Source: Gemmatimonadales bacterium
Lineage (GTDB): Bacteria; Gemmatimonadota; Gemmatimonadetes; Gemmatimonadales; GWC2-71-9
Length of the DNA: 56,068 nucleotides
Assembly: GCA_025934955.1 (NCBI GenBank)
Contig: JAICWE010000017.1
Location: forward strand, 1 to 56,068
Direction: 5' to 3'
Below, piece by piece: positions 42,978 to 50,987 of the stretch. The notes beneath the pieces were generated by a model that was given only the letters and a program-made list of their open reading frames with translations, had not been told where the DNA came from and ran no database searches. The position numbers and the translations under genes were made by a program. Numbering within the stretch: the stretch's first letter is position 1; each line of letters opens with the position of its first letter.

Positions 42978-44005
42978 CCGCGAGCCCGACAGCGCCGCGG
43001 ACGGCCCCCGTGCGGGCGACGCGTGCGGAAGCGGCCGCGCCGGTGCGGCTCGATCTCGCCGGCGGCTGGACCGACGTGCCGCCGTTTTCCGCCCGCGAGG
43101 GCGGGCTCGTCGTGGCCGCGGCGATCGAGCTGTTCGCGCATGCGGTGATCGAGCCCGGCGGCGACGCGCTGCGCCTCATCTCGGAAGACCTGGGCGAGCG
43201 ACTCGATCTCCCCGCCGTCGCGGCGCTCGGCGTCGGCGATCGGCTGCCGCTGCACCGCGCCGGCCTTCGCATGCTTCCCGTGGGACTCGGCACGCTCCTG
43301 ACCCGCTCGGGTGCGCCCGCGGGCTCCGGCCTCGGCAGTTCCGGCGCGCTCGACGTCGCGCTGGTCGCGGTCCTCACCCGCGCGCGCGGCGAGAGCCGCG
43401 ATGCACACGAGATCGCCGGGCTGGCCTGCCGGCTCGAGGCGGTCGAGGCGGGCATCGCCGGCGGCCGGCAGGACCAGTACTCCGCGGCGCTCGGCGGTTT
43501 CAATCGCCTTGCATTCCACGATCCGGAAGTCCGCGTCGAGCCGCTCGACCTGGATCCCGCATTCCTCGACGAGCTGGAGCGCTGCACCGTGCTCTGCTAC
43601 ACCGGTGCGTCGCGCTTCTCCGGCGCCACCATCACGCGGGTGATGGCGGCGTACGAGCGGGGCGACGAGCGCGTCACCAGCGCGCTGCTCTCGCTGCTCG
43701 AGTCGGCCTACGCGATGGTCGAGGCGCTCCGCGCCGGCGATCTCGCGCGGACCGGCGAGGTGCTCCGGCGCAATTGGGCGGCGCAGCAGGCGCTCGATCC
43801 CGGCATGTGCACGCCGGAGATGGCGACGCTCGCCCGCGCGATGGATGCTGCCGGCGTCCTCGGCGGCAAGGCGGCGGGCTCCGGTGCCGGCGGCTCGATG
43901 TTCTTCCTCAGCGCCGATCCGGAGCGCGCGCGCGACGTGGCGCGCGCGGCGGGCGTCGCGCTCTTGCCGCTCCGCTGGGCCCGCGAGGGAGTGCGCGCAT
44001 GGTGA
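42974..44005 (+). CDS. GHMP-family sugar kinase (fucokinase / heptose-7-phosphate kinase branch)
   Basis: 343 residues from GTG 42974, overlapping the binding-protein stop (GTGA). Motif 1 VRLDLAGGWTDVPPFSAREGG (about 23-43), ATP loop PAGSGLGSSGALDVALVAV (about 116-134), motif GRQDQYSAALGGFN (about 168-181), and motif 3 GGKAAGSGAGGSMFF (about 299-313). The GGWTD motif is typical of L-fucokinase and D-glycero-D-manno-heptose 7-phosphate kinase relatives rather than of galactokinase. It would phosphorylate a sugar released by the adjacent enzymes. Confidence 0.88.
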   Translation: MTASPTAPRTAPVRATRAEAAAPVRLDLAGGWTDVPPFSAREGGLVVAAAIELFAHAVIEPGGDALRLISEDLGERLDLPAVAALGVGDRLPLHRAGLRMLPVGLGTLLTRSGAPAGSGLGSSGALDVALVAVLTRARGESRDAHEIAGLACRLEAVEAGIAGGRQDQYSAALGGFNRLAFHDPEVRVEPLDLDPAFLDELERCTVLCYTGASRFSGATITRVMAAYERGDERVTSALLSLLESAYAMVEALRAGDLARTGEVLRRNWAAQQALDPGMCTPEMATLARAMDAAGVLGGKAAGSGAGGSMFFLSADPERARDVARAAGVALLPLRWAREGVRAW

Positions 44006-46668
44006 CGGCCGAGGATCTGCAACGCCGCCGAACCGAGATCGCGCGGTCGCACGACCTCGCCGCGCTGCTCGCGCACCTCGGCCGCCGCGCCGATCACTTC
44101 CTCGCGGAGCCGGTGTCGATTCCCGAGGCGAAGGCGCTGCTCTCGAGCGACGGCGGCGTCTGTCCGCGCGACGGTACCGCACTCGTCTTTGATCCGCGAA
44201 GCCCCGACCGGCACCGCTGCCCTCGATGCGACGACGTACTCACGGGCGAGCGACATCATCGGAGCTGGGCCCGCTTCGCCCATCTGTGGCTCGCCGAGCG
44301 CGCGGCCGAGCTGGCGGCGGTCGGCGTGCTGGGTGATCGGCCGGATGCCGCGGACGGCGCGGCAGCGTTGCTCCGCGCGTACGGCGACTCGTACCTTCGC
44401 CACCCCAATCGCGACAACGTGCTCGGCCCCTCGCGCCTGTTCTTCTCGACTTATCTCGAATCGGTGTGGCTCGCGAGCTATCTCGCCGCCGCCATGCTGC
44501 TGCGCGAAGGCGGCGCGCTGGACGACGCGACGGCGCAGGCGGTGAACACCGTCGCGGACGAAGCGGCGAACCTGATCGGCGACTTCAACGAAGGCCTGTC
44601 CAATCGGCAGACGTGGCACGACGCCGCGCTCACCGCGATCGCGGTGTGGTTCGAGGACGAAGGCCTGGCCGGGACCTCCATCGAAGGCCCGACCGGTCTG
44701 CTGGTCCACCTCGCCGACGGCTTCGGCCAGGACGGGATGTGGTACGAGGGCGAGAACTACCACCTCTTCGCGCTGCGCGGCCTGCTGGTCGGCACCGGCT
44801 GGGCGCGGCAGGCCGGCGTGGACGTCTTCGCCGACTCGCAGCTTCAGCCGTTCCTCCGTGCGGCGCTGCTCGCGCCGTCGCTCAGCGCGCTGCCGGATCT
44901 GACTTTTCCCGCGCGGAAGGACTCGCGCTACGGCGTGTCGCTGGCGCAGCCGATGTACCTGGAGGGTTGGGAAGTCGGCGCCGGCCGCTTCGCCGCGGCG
45001 GGCGCCGACGCCGAGTCGGCAGATGTCGCGCGCTGGCTCGCCGCGCTCTACGCCGCGCCGTCACCCGCGGCGCAGACGTTCGATTCCTATCTGCACGAGG
45101 CTGGTGAGGAATCACCGGGGCGCACGCGCTCGCAGCTCTCCTGGTGGGCGCTGCTGGAGGCGCGGGCATCGCTCGACGCGTGCGCCGAGGAGTGGCGGCC
45201 GGGGAGCATTTATCTCGCGGGGCAGGGACTCGCGGTGCTGCGCCACGCCGATCGCTACGCCAGTCTCGAGTGCGGGCCGGTGGGCGGGGGACATGGCCAC
45301 GCCGACCGCCTGCACCTGACGCTGCACGCCGGCGGCGTGCACTGGCTGCCGGATCCCGGCACCGGCTCCTACGTCGCCGCCGATCTCTTCTGGTACCGGG
45401 CCACCCGCGCGCACAACGCGCCCATGATGGATGGCGCGGCGCAGCCCTACGCCGATGCGCTCGCCGAGGCGTTCGGCGCAGAGGGCGACTGGTCGTGGGT
45501 GCGCGGCCGCTTCGAGTCGTGGGTGCGCACGCTGGTGCTCGGGCCGCACTACGTGCTCGACGTGCTCGACTTCTCCGCCGAGGACCCGCACACACTCGAG
45601 CTGCCGTGGCACTTTCAGGGCACGGTGACGGGTGACGGGTCGGCGATGGAGGCCGCCAGCGGCGACGCGAGCCTTGCCGTGCGCTTCCACGGCGACGCCG
45701 AGCTGATACGCGAGGAAGGTCCCGGCCTCCCGGGCACGCCGGGCCTGGCACCCTACTGGGTGCAGCGCCTCGAAGCGCGCGGCGCGCGGTTGGTCGCCGT
45801 GCTCGCGCCATCGCCGGACGCGGCACAGGTGCGCGGCACCTCCGTCGCCGGCGAGACGGTCGAGATCGCGATGCCCGCGGGCACCGAGCGGGTTGCGCTG
45901 CTCGGTGATCGCATTCGAATCGAGGAGGGTGGGCGCACGCTCGAAGTGCCGAGCACGCTGCGGGTGGTCGAGCCGGCGGCGCTCGCGACGTGGGGGCAGA
46001 ATGCCCCCGCGCCGGCGGCGGCAATGGCGCGGTGGGTGGACCAGCCGCCCGCCTGCGACGGAACGCTCGACGGCTTCGACCTGGACGCGCCGATTCTGCT
46101 CGACACCGAAGACCAGTACCGTCGGAGCGAGGAACCGTACGGGGGTCCCGAGGATTTCTCCGCGACGGCGTGGCTCGACTGGAGCGACGACGTGCTGTAC
46201 GTCGCGGTGGACGTGGTGAAGCCGGAGCTGGTCATCCGCGCCGACGATGCGCCGCCGCTCCGGCTCGACAACGAGCCCGACGAGATCCACTCCGACGGCC
46301 TGCAGCTGTATCTGCGCGATGCCGACGGTCGGGTGCTCGGCTGGCTGGTGGTGCCGTCGCTCCGGAACGCGCCGGCCGTGCGGGTGCACGCGGTCGCCGG
46401 CACCGCGGCGGACGCGGCGTCGGTCGGCGGCACGTGGGCCGAAACCGAGAGTGGCTACTGCGTCACGCTGCACGTCGCCGTGCCCGGCCTCGCGGAGGCG
46501 GCGCGTCGCGGCGCGCGCCTCGGCTTCGATCTGATCGTGAACGAGATGCTCTCCGACCGCGAGCGCCGCGCGGGGCAGTTGGTATGGAGCGGCGGCGGCG
46601 GCTGGGTCTGGCTCCGCGGCGACCGCCAGGACGCCGAGCGCTTCGGCCTGCTCGGCCTGTCGCACTGA
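43999..46668 (+). CDS. Cytosolic heparinase II/III-like protein with C-terminal CBM9/DOMON-like domain
   Basis: 889 residues and no signal peptide. Order: a Cys-containing N-terminal patch (C55, C74-x2-C77 plus a following HH) as in heparinase II/III relatives; an alpha/alpha toroid (about 95-395) with LSNRQTWHDAALTAIAVW and DGMWYEGENYHLFALRG holding the conserved Asn/His/Tyr; a beta-sandwich with GGGHGHADRLHLTLHAGGVHWLPDPGTGSY (about 430-460); and a carbohydrate-binding-like domain (about 690-885: DFSATAWLDWSDDVLYVAVDVV, NEPDEIHSDGLQLYLR). ATG 43999 overlaps the kinase by 7 bases; GTG 44002 is an alternative. Predicted to cleave imported acidic oligosaccharides in the cytoplasm. Confidence 0.82.
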   Translation: MVTAEDLQRRRTEIARSHDLAALLAHLGRRADHFLAEPVSIPEAKALLSSDGGVCPRDGTALVFDPRSPDRHRCPRCDDVLTGERHHRSWARFAHLWLAERAAELAAVGVLGDRPDAADGAAALLRAYGDSYLRHPNRDNVLGPSRLFFSTYLESVWLASYLAAAMLLREGGALDDATAQAVNTVADEAANLIGDFNEGLSNRQTWHDAALTAIAVWFEDEGLAGTSIEGPTGLLVHLADGFGQDGMWYEGENYHLFALRGLLVGTGWARQAGVDVFADSQLQPFLRAALLAPSLSALPDLTFPARKDSRYGVSLAQPMYLEGWEVGAGRFAAAGADAESADVARWLAALYAAPSPAAQTFDSYLHEAGEESPGRTRSQLSWWALLEARASLDACAEEWRPGSIYLAGQGLAVLRHADRYASLECGPVGGGHGHADRLHLTLHAGGVHWLPDPGTGSYVAADLFWYRATRAHNAPMMDGAAQPYADALAEAFGAEGDWSWVRGRFESWVRTLVLGPHYVLDVLDFSAEDPHTLELPWHFQGTVTGDGSAMEAASGDASLAVRFHGDAELIREEGPGLPGTPGLAPYWVQRLEARGARLVAVLAPSPDAAQVRGTSVAGETVEIAMPAGTERVALLGDRIRIEEGGRTLEVPSTLRVVEPAALATWGQNAPAPAAAMARWVDQPPACDGTLDGFDLDAPILLDTEDQYRRSEEPYGGPEDFSATAWLDWSDDVLYVAVDVVKPELVIRADDAPPLRLDNEPDEIHSDGLQLYLRDADGRVLGWLVVPSLRNAPAVRVHAVAGTAADAASVGGTWAETESGYCVTLHVAVPGLAEAARRGARLGFDLIVNEMLSDRERRAGQLVWSGGGGWVWLRGDRQDAERFGLLGLSH

Positions 46669-47846
46669 TGGCGCCGCTCTCCCGCATTCCGGGCTTCACC
46701 TCGACCGGTAGCAAGCGGCCCGCCGCGCTGTTCGGCGCCGACCCGCCCGCCGACCTTCCGCGTCACATGGTGCGCTCCGCCGGCTGCACGGTGTGGGACG
46801 AGCGCGGCCGCGAGTATCTCGACCTCGTCATGGCGCTCGGCGCGGTGGCGTTGGGCTACGGGCATCCCGAGGTGACGGCGGCGGTCGCGGTGGCGGCCGC
46901 GGACGGCGCCGTCGGCCCGCTGCCGCCGGTGCTGGAGGAGGAGATCGCCGAGCGGATCGCGCGGCTGGCGCCGTGGGTGGAACGGGTGCGCTTCCTCAAG
47001 AGCGGCGCCGAGGCGATGGCGGCGGCGGTGCGCATCGCGCGGGCGCACACCGGGCGCGAGCGGGTGCTGGGCTGCGGCTACCACGGCTGGCTCGACTGGT
47101 GCCAGGGCGGCGATCTCGCCGTGCCGGCCGCGACCCGCGCGCTCTACGCCGAGTTGCCGTTCAACGACGTCGAGCGCACCCGCGCCATGATCCGGGCCGC
47201 CGGCAGCCAGCTGGCTGCCGTCGCGATCGAGCCGGTCGTGGTGGACCCGCCGCATCCGGAGTGGCTCGCCGCGGTGCGGCAAGAGAGCGAGCGCGCCGGC
47301 GCCGTCTTCATCGTGGACGAAGTGAAGACCGTCGGCCGGCTGGCGCTCGGCGGCGGCTGCGAGCGCTACGGGATCCGGCCAGATCTGGTGGTGATGGGGA
47401 AGGCGATCGCGAACGGCTTCCCCCTCGCGCTGGTCGGCGGGCGCGCGGAGGTGATGATCGCCGCGACGCGGACCTGGATCTCGTCCACGCTCGCGACCGA
47501 GTTCGTATCACTCGCCGCCGCGCGCGCGACGCTCGACGTGCTGGAGCGCGAACGGGTGCCGGCGTATCTCTGGCGGGTGGGTGGCGCACTCTACGCGGGA
47601 TTCGAGCGCTTCGCGGCGGCGCATCGCGATCTGATCGCCGGCGTCGGCGGCGTGGCGCCGATGTGCTTCCTCAAGCTGATGGACGAAGACACGTCGGCCG
47701 CGGTCGCGCGGGAGTGCGCGCGCCGCGGCCTCGTGTTCAAGCGGGGGGCATATAACTTCGTGTCCCTGGCGCACGATGCGACGGCGGTCTGCCGCGCGCT
47801 CGACGTGCTGGAGGAGGTGCTCGACTATTTGGCGCGCTCCAGGTAG
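46668..47846 (+). CDS. Class III PLP aminotransferase, glutamate-1-semialdehyde aminotransferase-like
   Basis: 392 residues; starts within the previous stop (TGATG). Family features: YLDLVMALGAVALGYGHPEV, FLKSGAEAMAAAVRIARAHTGR (about 105-125), VFIVDEVKTVGRLALGG with the PLP-binding aspartate, and K245 in VVMGKAIANGFPLA as Schiff-base lysine. It resembles GSA aminomutase-like proteins found in sugar and antibiotic clusters; location makes a sugar or amino-acid substrate more likely than tetrapyrrole synthesis. The 3' end overlaps the convergent EF-P gene by 22 bases. Confidence 0.85.
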   Translation: MAPLSRIPGFTSTGSKRPAALFGADPPADLPRHMVRSAGCTVWDERGREYLDLVMALGAVALGYGHPEVTAAVAVAAADGAVGPLPPVLEEEIAERIARLAPWVERVRFLKSGAEAMAAAVRIARAHTGRERVLGCGYHGWLDWCQGGDLAVPAATRALYAELPFNDVERTRAMIRAAGSQLAAVAIEPVVVDPPHPEWLAAVRQESERAGAVFIVDEVKTVGRLALGGGCERYGIRPDLVVMGKAIANGFPLALVGGRAEVMIAATRTWISSTLATEFVSLAAARATLDVLERERVPAYLWRVGGALYAGFERFAAAHRDLIAGVGGVAPMCFLKLMDEDTSAAVARECARRGLVFKRGAYNFVSLAHDATAVCRALDVLEEVLDYLARSR

Positions 47847-48382
47847 ACGCCCTCGCGCGGGTTGACCCGGATGCGCTCGCCCTGATTGACGAACTCCGGC
47901 ACCTGGACCGTCATCCCGTTGCTCAGCTTCGCCGGCTTCGTGCTGGCCGTCTTGGTCGCGGTCTTCATGATCGGCGCGGTCTCGACCACCTCCAGCTCCA
48001 CCGCCGACGGCAGCTCGATCGCGATCGGCCGGCCGCCCAGCCATTCGGTGATGAACGTCATCCCCGACTCCATCCACGCGCCGGCATCGCCGGTGACCTC
48101 GTCGTCGAGCGTGAACTGGTCGTAGGTCGCGTTGTCCATCACGTGGAGCCCGTTGGCGTCGCGGTAGAGCACCTGCATCTCCTTCGTGTCCAGCCGCGCC
48201 TCATCCACGAACTCGGTGGCGCTGAGCCGGGTGTCGAAGGTGTTGCCGCTGGTCAGATTGCGCAGGCGCACCTGCACGAACGCGCGCAGGTTGCCGGGGG
48301 TCCGGTGCTGGAAATCCATGACGCGGCACGGCTGGCCGTCGATGATGAGCACGTGGCCTTTGCGGATGTCGCTTGCCTTCAT
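47825..48382 (-). CDS. efp: Translation elongation factor P
   Basis: 185 residues with the three-barrel plan: KASDIRKGHVLIIDGQPC, the loop QHRTPGNLRAFVQVRLRNL, TYDQFTLDDEV, and the C-terminal VQVPEFVNQGERIRVNPREGVYLERAK. The loop-tip residue is N31, where E. coli has the beta-lysylated Lys34 and others have rhamnosylated Arg; R33 lies two residues on. Shine-Dalgarno TTGGAG nine bases before ATG. EF-P relieves stalling at proline runs; modification state here is unknown. The gene lies within, but opposite to, the catabolic cluster. Confidence 0.92.
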   Translation of the reverse strand: MKASDIRKGHVLIIDGQPCRVMDFQHRTPGNLRAFVQVRLRNLTSGNTFDTRLSATEFVDEARLDTKEMQVLYRDANGLHVMDNATYDQFTLDDEVTGDAGAWMESGMTFITEWLGGRPIAIELPSAVELEVVETAPIMKTATKTASTKPAKLSNGMTVQVPEFVNQGERIRVNPREGVYLERAK

Positions 48383-48470
48383 GTACGGCTCCAAGGGTGG
48401 TCGGGTCGGCCGCCGGAGAGACCGGCGGCGCCGCGGAGAAAATACACCGGTGGCGCAGAGCGGGGCGAGA

Positions 48471-49007
48471 CTACCGCCCCCTCCGCCGATCCCGCTCCCG
48501 GTCCGGCAGCTCCGAGTGGAGCGACGCCGTTCCGTCGATCGCCACGAGCAGATCCGGCAGCGGCAGCGACTGCACCCCGACCAGCGTGAGTGCCGGCCCC
48601 TCGCCCTCCGGCATCCGCCGCGCGATCGCCGCCTTGAGCGGAGCATAGTCCGCCGGCCGGTAGCCCACCACGTATACCGTGAGTTTGACGAAATCCGCCG
48701 GCAACCCGTTGGCGGAGCGGATCACCTTCTCCAGATTGTCGAGCGCCTGTTCCGTCTGCCGCGCGAGGTCGCCCACGCCGACGATCCTGTCGGCCGAGTC
48801 GAGCGCCACCTGCCCGGACACGTAGATCGTCGAGCCCACCTTCACCGCGGTCGAGAAGCCATTGAGCCCCGGCACGCCGTCGGGGTTGAGCCGGACCGGC
48901 GCGGGCGAGGGGAGCGGCATGGCGCCGAACGAGCGGCGCTGCGCCTGGGGCGCGCAGCCGGCGAGGAGCAGGAGAACACACGGGAGACGGCGCAGCTGAC
49001 AACGCAT
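48471..49007 (-). CDS. Exported RidA/YjgF-family lipoprotein lacking the catalytic arginine
   Basis: 178 residues. Signal peptide with lipobox LLLLAGC (about 12-18), rare in this mostly cytosolic family. The RidA core runs from 45 to 160: STAVKVGSTIYVSGQVALD, Q.EQALDNLEKVIRSANG, FVKLTVYVV, and LTLVGVQSLPLPDLLVAIDGTA. In active enamine deaminases the block before the LP is VEVAR, with Arg105; here it is VGVQS, so deaminase activity is unlikely. Shine-Dalgarno GAGGA. Shares a 55-base divergent region with the amidohydrolase at 49063. Confidence 0.82.
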   Translation of the reverse strand: MRCQLRRLPCVLLLLAGCAPQAQRRSFGAMPLPSPAPVRLNPDGVPGLNGFSTAVKVGSTIYVSGQVALDSADRIVGVGDLARQTEQALDNLEKVIRSANGLPADFVKLTVYVVGYRPADYAPLKAAIARRMPEGEGPALTLVGVQSLPLPDLLVAIDGTASLHSELPDRERDRRRGR

Positions 49008-49050
49008 CAGGGGTCCTCGGTTGCAATTGGTGGTGGCGCGAGCGCGGCCC

Positions 49051-49062
49051 TATCTTAATCGG
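49051..49062 (+). promoter_or_regulatory. -10 box for the amidohydrolase operon
   Basis: TATCTT (49051-49056) lies six bases before GTG 49063, with TTGGTG (49027-49032) 18 bases upstream as a possible -35. Transcription would begin at or next to the start codon. Confidence 0.5.
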
Positions 49063-49863
49063 GTGTTGATCGACGTTCACGCCCACTTCCTTCACGACCG
49101 CACGCCGCGGGCCGACTGGCGCGAGCGGAACGCCAGCCGCCTCCGCGCCGGCGAGCGCATCGGCATCACGGTGCACGTCGCCTCGATTCTCGGCAGCTGG
49201 GGCCTGACGTCGCCGATCTATTTTTCTTCGCCCTCCGACACCACCCATGGCAACGACCGGATGCTGGCGCTCCAGTGCGAGCACCCCGACCGCATCCGCG
49301 GCTACGTCGCCGTCAACCCCAACTTCACCGGGCATGCGCTCGCCGAGATCGCCCGCTGCATGAATGCGGGCATGATCGGCGTCAAACTCGCCGCCGCGCG
49401 CCGCGCCGACGACCCGCTGCTCGATCCGATCTGCCGGCTCGCCGCCGAGCGTGGCGCGCCGGTGCTGCACCACATCTGGCAGGGCCGCCGGCGCGAGTGG
49501 CCGGGACAGGACGCCTCGAACGGCGCCGAGCTCGCGACGCTGGCACGGCGCCATCCGGACGTGTCGTTCATCCTCGCTCACATCGGCGGAGGCGGCGACT
49601 GGCTCGATACGCTGCACGTGGTGCGCGACGTCGGCAACGTCTACGTGGATCTCTCCGGCAGCGGCGTGGACGGCGGGATGTTGGAGACGTGCGTCGCGGC
49701 GGTGGGTGCACCGCGGCTCCTCTGGGGCTGTGATCTCACGCTCGACACCGGCTGGGCCAAGCTGCGCTACCTCGAGCACCTGCTCCCGCCGGGCGATCTC
49801 GAGCTGATCCGCTGGCAGAATGCCGTGCGGATTTTCCCACCCGGCGCCTTCCCGGCGGATTGA
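49063..49863 (+). CDS. Amidohydrolase-2 family (ACMSD-like) metal enzyme
   Basis: 266 residues from a probable leaderless GTG. Metal-site residues are seen: H-A-H in IDVHAHFLHD (residues 6-8), H in VLHHIWQG (about 138), H in FILAHIGGGG (about 170), and D in LLWGCDLTLDTG (about 225). ILGSWGL and GMIGVKL fit the amidohydrolase-2 barrel used by decarboxylases and lactone or C-N hydrolases. The stop overlaps the next start as TTGA. First gene of a tight five-gene run. Confidence 0.87.
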   Translation: MLIDVHAHFLHDRTPRADWRERNASRLRAGERIGITVHVASILGSWGLTSPIYFSSPSDTTHGNDRMLALQCEHPDRIRGYVAVNPNFTGHALAEIARCMNAGMIGVKLAAARRADDPLLDPICRLAAERGAPVLHHIWQGRRREWPGQDASNGAELATLARRHPDVSFILAHIGGGGDWLDTLHVVRDVGNVYVDLSGSGVDGGMLETCVAAVGAPRLLWGCDLTLDTGWAKLRYLEHLLPPGDLELIRWQNAVRIFPPGAFPAD

Positions 49864-50639
49864 CCGTGCGACTCGACGTCAACGCCTTTCTCGGCGCGTA
49901 TCCCTGGCGCCGCGTGCCTGGCACCGCGCCCGAGGCGGTGCTCGCCGCGATGGACCGGGTCGGGCTCGATGAGGCGTGGGTGAGTCATCTTCCCGGCATG
50001 TTCTGGAAGGACCCCACGGAGGGCAATGCGTGGCTGCTCGACGCCGCCCGTCATCATCGTCGCCTCCATCCGGTTCTGGCGGTGCATCCGCTGCTGGCGA
50101 ACTGGCGCGACGTACTGCGCCAGGCGCGCGGCGCCGGCGCGCCCGCCGTGCGTGCCGACCCGACGTTCTATGGTATCGATCCGGCCGCTTCGCCGATGCT
50201 CGCGCTCGCCGCCGAGTGCGGCGCTTCCGGTGTACCGCTCGTGATGTCGGTGCGGCTGGAGGATCTGCGCGGTCGGCACCCCAACGACCGCGCCGACGAT
50301 CTGCCGCCGTGGGCGGTGCGCCGGCTGCTGCGGGCGCATCCGGACGTGCGCATCCTCGTCATGAGCGCCGACCGCGGCTTCATCGAGGAAGTCCACTTCG
50401 GGTCCACGCCGGAGGAGGCGCGCCGCTGCTGGTGGGACATCGCCTGGATCTGGGGTCCGCCCGAAGATCACCTCGCCACGCTGCTCCGCACCGTCGGGAC
50501 CGAGCGCTTCGTGCTCGGCTCGGGGCAGCCGCTCCGCATTCCGGAGACGTCGATCGCGCGGCTCGATCTGCTGGACCTCACGCCGGAGCAGCGCGCGCTC
50601 CTGGAGCACGGCAACGCCGCCGCGCTGCGGGGCCGCTGA
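49860..50639 (+). CDS. Amidohydrolase-like pseudoenzyme, partner of the preceding gene
   Basis: 259 residues. The barrel framework matches the amidohydrolase-2 family (EAVLAAMDRVGLDEAWVSHLPG, LHPVLAVHPLLANW, ILVMSADRGFIEEV, ERFVLGSGQPLR), but the metal ligands are missing: the first strand reads LDVNAFLG where the neighbour has IDVHAHFL, and GSGQP replaces G-C/S-D. It is probably catalytically dead and may form a hetero-oligomer with the preceding enzyme. TTG 49860 overlaps the previous stop; GTG 49866 is an alternative. Its stop overlaps the PilZ start (TGATG). Confidence 0.8.
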   Translation: MTVRLDVNAFLGAYPWRRVPGTAPEAVLAAMDRVGLDEAWVSHLPGMFWKDPTEGNAWLLDAARHHRRLHPVLAVHPLLANWRDVLRQARGAGAPAVRADPTFYGIDPAASPMLALAAECGASGVPLVMSVRLEDLRGRHPNDRADDLPPWAVRRLLRAHPDVRILVMSADRGFIEEVHFGSTPEEARRCWWDIAWIWGPPEDHLATLLRTVGTERFVLGSGQPLRIPETSIARLDLLDLTPEQRALLEHGNAAALRGR

Positions 50640-50977
50640 TGGCCTGGCCGCACGACCGCGAGCATTACCGCATTCAGTACCCCGCGGCGGCGCGTCCTCG
50701 TCTGGTGGCGAACGGCGTGAGCTATGAGGTGCTCGACCTCTCCGAAGGCGGGCTCCGCGTCCTGCTTCCGTCGGACGCGCCCGCGCCGCCGCCCGATGCC
50801 GAGCTCGGCGGCGTGCTGCGGTTCCGGCGCGACGACGAGATCGTTGTGGTGCGCGGCCGTGTGCTCCGCACCGATGGCCGCGAGGTGGCGATCCGGCTCG
50901 AGATCGGCCTCGGGTTCCGCGTGGTGCTCGACGAGCAGCGCTATCTGCTCGAGAACGACTTCGGTCGCACCCGGTAG
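50639..50977 (+). CDS. PilZ-domain c-di-GMP-binding protein
   Basis: 112 residues, a single PilZ domain. The R-x3-R motif is DREHYRIQYP (residues 7-11) and the second motif DLSEGGLRVLL (about 33-43) matches D/N-x-S-x-x-G. The rest is a compact barrel ending LENDFGRTR. Both c-di-GMP-binding motifs are intact. Coupled to the amidohydrolase-like gene upstream; its TAG stop lies inside the -10 box of the next gene. A link between c-di-GMP and this catabolic run is inferred. Confidence 0.85.
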   Translation: MAWPHDREHYRIQYPAAARPRLVANGVSYEVLDLSEGGLRVLLPSDAPAPPPDAELGGVLRFRRDDEIVVVRGRVLRTDGREVAIRLEIGLGFRVVLDEQRYLLENDFGRTR

Positions 50978-50987
50978 CATTCCTCGC
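50975..50987 (+). promoter_or_regulatory. -10 box overlapping the pilZ stop codon
   Basis: TAGCAT (50975-50980) contains the TAG stop of the PilZ gene and lies seven bases before ATG 50988, fitting a leaderless internal transcript for the aldolase gene. Confidence 0.45.
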
